A stretch of DNA of 64,000 nt from Sphingopyxis sp. YF1 (GTDB lineage Bacteria; Pseudomonadota; Alphaproteobacteria; Sphingomonadales; Sphingomonadaceae). Of this stretch, positions 60,252-64,000 are shown piece by piece. Location of the stretch: positions 186,001 to 250,000 of the forward strand of contig NZ_CP033204.1 in the NCBI RefSeq assembly GCF_022701295.1, read 5' to 3'. The notes beneath the pieces are model-generated. The model ran no database searches, was not told where the DNA came from, and saw only the letters and a list, made by a program, of their open reading frames with translations. Numbering within the stretch: position 1 is the stretch's first letter; every line of letters begins with the position of its first letter. A program made the translations under genes and the position numbers.

Positions 60252-60337
60252 GATATTTCCCCCTGAAAAAGACGTGCGACCCGACCCGAGCCTAGCCAGC
60301 GCTTGCCTTCGCCGCAAGCGCGATTAGGTCTGCGACG

Positions 60338-61147
60338 ATGCGCGGACCCGATCCCGACTGGCTGGTGACGCTGGCACCCTGGGCGATGGTGCTGACCTTT
60401 GTCGTGCTTGCCATTGCCGAAACGCGCTTCGGCGCGCGCGCCGATCCCGCTTCGGGGTTGCGGCGGCCGGCGACCAACCTGCTGCTCGGCGTGCTCACGC
60501 TGCTGGTCGCCGCGCTGCTCCCGGTCGGTCTTGTCGGCTTTGCCGCGGCGGTCGCCGCGGATGCGAAGGCGCCATGGCCGCTGCCGCCGATGTCCTTCCT
60601 GCCCGCAGTGGCGACGGCGCTGTTGCTGCGCACGCTGGCGGCCTATTGGGCGCATCGCGCGTCGCACCGCATTGGCTGGCTGTGGCGGCTCCACCGCGTC
60701 CACCACAGCGACACCGCGATCGACGCCACGACGGGCTTTCGTCATCACCCGCTCGAACAGCTGGTTCCTTTCGCCTTTGCGCTCGTCCCGATCTGGCTGT
60801 TCGGGCTGCCGCCCGCCGCGGTCGCGCTTGCCGAGATCGTCCTGCTGGTGGCGGGTCTTGCCGAACATGCCAATGTGCGTACCGACGGGGCGCTCTGGCG
60901 CCATGCGGCGCGGCTGTTCGTGACGCCCGCGGTGCATCTGGTCCATCACAGCAGCCGGCCGGTGCAGACCGACAGCAATTTCGGCCCCTTCCTCACGCTC
61001 TGGGACCGGCTCTTCGGCACCTGGCGCGCGCCCGATGCCGAACGGGTCGAGACGCTCGGTTTGGGGCCGGCCTATGATCGCGATGCCGATCGCTGGGGCC
61101 GCCAGCTGCTTTCGCCCTTTGTGCGCGAAGCGCCTCCCGGCGGCTAG
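60338..61147 (+). CDS. Sterol desaturase / fatty acid hydroxylase family protein
   Basis: 269 residues, di-iron membrane oxygenase fold. His boxes: AHRASHR (H106, H110), LHRVHHS (H119, H122, H123), RHH (H136, H137) and HLVHH (H200, H203, H204), with H177 between membrane helices. Divergent from the exosortase operon with 86 nt between the start codons. Substrate unknown: alkylglycerol, fatty acid or carotenoid are possible. It is only distantly like the hydroxylase at 1967-2728. Confidence 0.84.
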   Translation: MRGPDPDWLVTLAPWAMVLTFVVLAIAETRFGARADPASGLRRPATNLLLGVLTLLVAALLPVGLVGFAAAVAADAKAPWPLPPMSFLPAVATALLLRTLAAYWAHRASHRIGWLWRLHRVHHSDTAIDATTGFRHHPLEQLVPFAFALVPIWLFGLPPAAVALAEIVLLVAGLAEHANVRTDGALWRHAARLFVTPAVHLVHHSSRPVQTDSNFGPFLTLWDRLFGTWRAPDAERVETLGLGPAYDRDADRWGRQLLSPFVREAPPGG

Positions 61148-61226
61148 GCGCGCGCCGTCTGCCCCTTGGCATATCGGATATCCGTGATAGGTTTCTCCCT
61201 GAAACCAAATAATCGGGAGAGCGGAG

Positions 61227-62966
61227 ATGCATGATCTGGTGATTCGCGGCGGCACGATCGTCGATGGAACGGGCGGCGACGCCTTTGTCGCGGATGTCGC
61301 GATCGACGGCGACCGGATCGTTGCGGTTGGTGAAAAGCTGGGTGCTGGGCGCGAGGAGATCGACGCCGCGGGCCGGATCGTCACCCCCGGCTTCGTCGAT
61401 GTCCACACCCATTATGACGGCCAGGCGACCTGGGATGCCGAAATGGCACCGTCGAGCTGGCACGGCGTCACCACCGTCGTGATGGGCAATTGCGGCGTCG
61501 GCTTCGCGCCCGCCAAGCCCGACCGCCACGACTGGCTGATTTCGCTGATGGAAGGCGTCGAGGATATCCCCGGCACCGCGCTCGCCGAGGGCATGTCGTG
61601 GGATTGGGAAACCTTCCCCGAATATATGGACGCGCTCGAAAAGCTGCCGCGCACCGTCGACGTCGCGTGCCACGTCCCGCACGGCGCGGTGCGCGCCTAT
61701 GTGCTCGGCGACCGTGAAAAGCCGGGCGCGATCCCGACCGACGAGGATATCGCCGAAATGTCGCGCATCGTCGAGGAAGGCGTGCGCGCGGGCGCGCTCG
61801 GTTTCTCGACCAGCCGCACCGTGCTCCACAAGTCGATCGACGGCGAACTCGTCCCCGGCACCACCGCGACTGCCGAGGAACTGGTCGCGATCGGCCGCGC
61901 GATGGGGCGCGTCGGTTACGGCGTGTTCGAAATGGCGAGCGACATGAAGCGCGAGTGGAACGAGTTCCAGTGGATGGGCGATTTGAGCCGCGAAACCGGC
62001 CTGCCGGTGACTTTCGCCGCGCTCCAGTCGATCGCCAAGGAATTGCCGCTCGAGGAACAGATTTCGGAGATGCGCAAGCAGAACGCCACGGGTGCGAACA
62101 TCGTCGCGCAGATCGCGCTGCGCGGCAACGGCGTGATCATGGCGTGGCAGGGCACCGTCCACCCCTTCCGCTTCAAGCCGGCGTGGAACGAGATCATCGA
62201 CCTGCCGTGGGAGCAGCAGCTCGCGCATCTGAAGGACCCGGCGTTCCGCACCCGCATGACGCAGGAACCGAATGTCTGGCCCGAAAGCGACATTCTCGAC
62301 TTCCTGAAGGTCGTGGCCGAGGGCTGGCCCGTCCATTTCGAGATGGACCCCGATTTCAATTACGAACCGCGCATGGACGAAAGCATCGCGCACCGCGCCG
62401 CGGCGGCGGGCGTGACGCCCGCCGAATATGCCTATGACCTCCTCATGAAGGACGACGGCAAGGGCTTCATCTATTTCCCGATCCTCAACTATCGTGACGG
62501 CAACCTCAATTTCCTCGAGGATCTGCAGGCCGCCGACGACACGGTGAACAGCCTGTCCGACGGCGGCGCGCATTGCGGGACGATCTGTGACGCGGCCTCG
62601 CCGACCTTCATGCTCCAGCATTGGGTGCGCGACCGCAACGGCAACCGCATCGGGCTCGAACATGCGATCAAGCGCCAGTGCCGCGACACCGCGGTGCTGT
62701 ACGGGCTCGAGGATCGCGGCGTGCTTGCGCCCGGCTATCTCGCCGACCTCAACATCATCGACATGGACGCGATCAAGCTCGGCAAGCCGTGGCTCGCCTT
62801 CGACCTGCCCGCGGGCGGCAAGCGCCTGCTGCAAAAGGCCGAAGGCTATGTCGCGACGATCAAGTCGGGGCTCGTGACCTTCCGCGACGGCGAAATGCAG
62901 GGGCCGACCCCCGGCGGCGTCATCCGCGGTCCGCAGCGCGTCGAAATGGCGATGGCGGCCGAATGA
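61227..62966 (+). CDS. N-acyl-D-amino-acid deacylase family amidohydrolase
   Basis: 579 residues. D-aminoacylase branch of the amidohydrolases: [20 protein letters not shown], metal motif [18 protein letters not shown] (HxH), [18 protein letters not shown] with the bridging Cys used by this subgroup, and [18 protein letters not shown] near the C-terminus with the Asp. Likely hydrolyses N-acylated D-amino acids or similar amides in the cytoplasm. CGGATATCCG, a 10-bp palindrome at about 61178, lies upstream. ATGA overlap with the following oxidoreductase gene. Confidence 0.88.
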   Translation: MHDLVIRGGTIVDGTGGDAFVADVAIDGDRIVAVGEKLGAGREEIDAAGRIVTPGFVDVHTHYDGQATWDAEMAPSSWHGVTTVVMGNCGVGFAPAKPDRHDWLISLMEGVEDIPGTALAEGMSWDWETFPEYMDALEKLPRTVDVACHVPHGAVRAYVLGDREKPGAIPTDEDIAEMSRIVEEGVRAGALGFSTSRTVLHKSIDGELVPGTTATAEELVAIGRAMGRVGYGVFEMASDMKREWNEFQWMGDLSRETGLPVTFAALQSIAKELPLEEQISEMRKQNATGANIVAQIALRGNGVIMAWQGTVHPFRFKPAWNEIIDLPWEQQLAHLKDPAFRTRMTQEPNVWPESDILDFLKVVAEGWPVHFEMDPDFNYEPRMDESIAHRAAAAGVTPAEYAYDLLMKDDGKGFIYFPILNYRDGNLNFLEDLQAADDTVNSLSDGGAHCGTICDAASPTFMLQHWVRDRNGNRIGLEHAIKRQCRDTAVLYGLEDRGVLAPGYLADLNIIDMDAIKLGKPWLAFDLPAGGKRLLQKAEGYVATIKSGLVTFRDGEMQGPTPGGVIRGPQRVEMAMAAE

Positions 62967-63973
62967 TGCGGGCCGTCCAGGTTCGCGCACCCGCCTCGCT
63001 CGATACGCTGACGACCGTCGATCTTCCCGACCCCGGTGCACCGGGGCCGGGCGAGATTCGCGTGCGGCTCGCGGCATCGTCGCTCAACTATCACGACTAT
63101 GCCGTGGTGTCGGGGATGATTCCCGCCGCCGACGGGCGCATCCCGATGTCCGACGGCGCGGGAACGGTCGAGGCGGTGGGCGAGGGAGTGACCGGCCTTT
63201 CCGTCGGCGATCTCGTGGTGTCGCTCTTCTTTCCCGAATGGAACGACGGCGAGCCGCCCGCGAGCGCGTTTCGCGGCGTGCCCGGCGACGGCATCGACGG
63301 TTATGCCCGCGACGTCGTGGTGACGCCGCAGCATTGGTTCACCCGCGTGCCGCAAGGCTGGTCGGCGGCCGAGGCCGCGACGCTGACCTGCGCCGGGCTC
63401 ACCGCGTGGCGCGCGCTGTTCGTCGACGGCGCGGTGCAACCGGGATCGACGGTGCTGGTGCAGGGCAGCGGCGGCGTCTCGGTGTTCGCGCTGCAATTCG
63501 CCAAGGCCGCTGGCGCGCGGGTGATCGCGACCAGCTCCTCCGATGCCAAGCTCGAAAAGCTCCGGGCGCTCGGCGCCGACGACCTGATCAACTACAAGGC
63601 GGTTCCCGCCTGGGGTGCGAAGGCGATGGAGCTGACCGGCGGACGCGGGGTCGACAGCGTGGTCGAGATCGGCGGCGCGGGAACGCTCGACCAGTCGATG
63701 GTCGCGGCGCGCGTCGGCGGGCATGTCGCGCTGATCGGCGTGCTCGCGGGTTTCGCGGGGCCGGTCCAGACCGCGCTCCTGATGGCGAAGAATCTGCGCG
63801 TTCAGGGGCTGACGGTGGGCAGCCGCAAGCAGCAGCTCGACATGATCGCGGGGATCGAGGCGAACGGTCTTCGCCCGGTGATCAGCGACCATTTCCCGCT
63901 CGATCGCCTCGCCGATGCCTTCCGCCACCAGGTCGCGAACGCGCATTTCGGAAAGATCGTCGTCGATATCTAG
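62963..63973 (+). CDS. Zinc-free NAD(P)-dependent alcohol dehydrogenase / quinone oxidoreductase
   Basis: 336 residues of the MDR superfamily. AASSLNYHDYAVVSGMIPAA near residue 36, substrate lobe, then cofactor site STVLVQGSGGVSVFALQFAK (GxGGxxxxA-like) near residue 160 and GGRGVDSVVEIGGAGTLDQS. The structural zinc Cys cluster is missing, so it falls with quinone or enoyl reductases rather than zinc ADHs. Start either ATG 62963 or 62966, overlapping the amidohydrolase stop. The last 27 bases of the window are non-coding as far as seen. Confidence 0.87.
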   Translation: MMRAVQVRAPASLDTLTTVDLPDPGAPGPGEIRVRLAASSLNYHDYAVVSGMIPAADGRIPMSDGAGTVEAVGEGVTGLSVGDLVVSLFFPEWNDGEPPASAFRGVPGDGIDGYARDVVVTPQHWFTRVPQGWSAAEAATLTCAGLTAWRALFVDGAVQPGSTVLVQGSGGVSVFALQFAKAAGARVIATSSSDAKLEKLRALGADDLINYKAVPAWGAKAMELTGGRGVDSVVEIGGAGTLDQSMVAARVGGHVALIGVLAGFAGPVQTALLMAKNLRVQGLTVGSRKQQLDMIAGIEANGLRPVISDHFPLDRLADAFRHQVANAHFGKIVVDI

Positions 63974-64000
63974 CGGCGACGCGTTCGGTGCGCCTCGTCA

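Overview
The window is a GC-rich, gene-dense chromosomal segment from an alphaproteobacterium, most likely a sphingomonad close to Sphingopyxis. This is inferred from the carotenoid cluster, the alphaproteobacterial DUF1013/TrcR gene, the glnB-glnA order, the many acyl-CoA genes, and small intergenic palindromes carrying GTCGAGCGAAGTCGAG or CTGAGCTTGTCGAAG. No rRNA, tRNA, CRISPR, transposase or phage gene was found. The content is mostly housekeeping plus sphingomonad accessory metabolism.

Layout. 1-1198: the start of lnt (reverse strand, cut by the window edge). 1.6-8.6 kb: carotenoid block, with a DUF2141 protein and a sterol-desaturase-type hydroxylase on the reverse strand, then crtY-crtI-LOG-crtB-pnuC-nadR on the forward strand with stop/start overlaps. 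Two copies of an ~80-bp palindromic repeat bracket the first part. 8.6-14.6 kb: two acyl-CoA synthetases, a winged-helix regulator with a degenerate receiver, a lipoprotein, a DsbA/kappa-type isomerase and a crotonase. 14.6-28.4 kb, all reverse: two secreted proteins (one a DUF3857/transglutaminase/TPR protein), glnB-glnA, a quinohemoprotein dehydrogenase, map with a DUF268 protein, an unknown gene, clpA and a DUF1192 gene. 28.5-34.4 kb forward: quinone reductase, MaoC hydratase, trcR, an MBL hydrolase, a TraB/GumN protein and a DUF481 outer-membrane protein. 34.4-41.0 kb reverse: VOC protein, an M20-like protein lacking metal ligands, class I fumarase, zur, merC and an acyl-CoA ligase. 41.2-58.2 kb forward: pabB-pabC fusion, PLP aminotransferase, lipoprotein msrA with a 35-residue upstream peptide, a beta-lactamase-fold lipoprotein, sucC, etfBA, DUF389, a cupin_8 protein, enoyl-CoA hydratase, phosphotransferase/DUF6285 plus acyl-CoA dehydrogenase, and a cupin. 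58.4-60.25 kb reverse: a PhnA-like gene and a compact exosortase locus. 60.3-64 kb forward: a second sterol-desaturase-family enzyme, an N-acyl-D-amino-acid deacylase and an oxidoreductase.

How it works together. Acyl-CoA activation and oxidation genes (three ligases, crotonases, ACAD, MaoC) feed electrons to EtfAB. Two similar palindromes (core TTGACGTT-A/T-ACG) upstream of etfB and of the quinoprotein gene suggest a shared regulator. The most unusual item is the exosortase locus: a 51-residue protein that is almost only signal peptide plus sorting tail, a dedicated exosortase, and an overlapping membrane-anchored accessory gene. Other points of note are a perfect 15-bp hairpin reaching into a Shine-Dalgarno sequence, a perfect palindrome in front of merC-zur, and NAD salvage genes inside the carotenoid operon. 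Start codons and functions were assigned by reading alone; no database search was possible.
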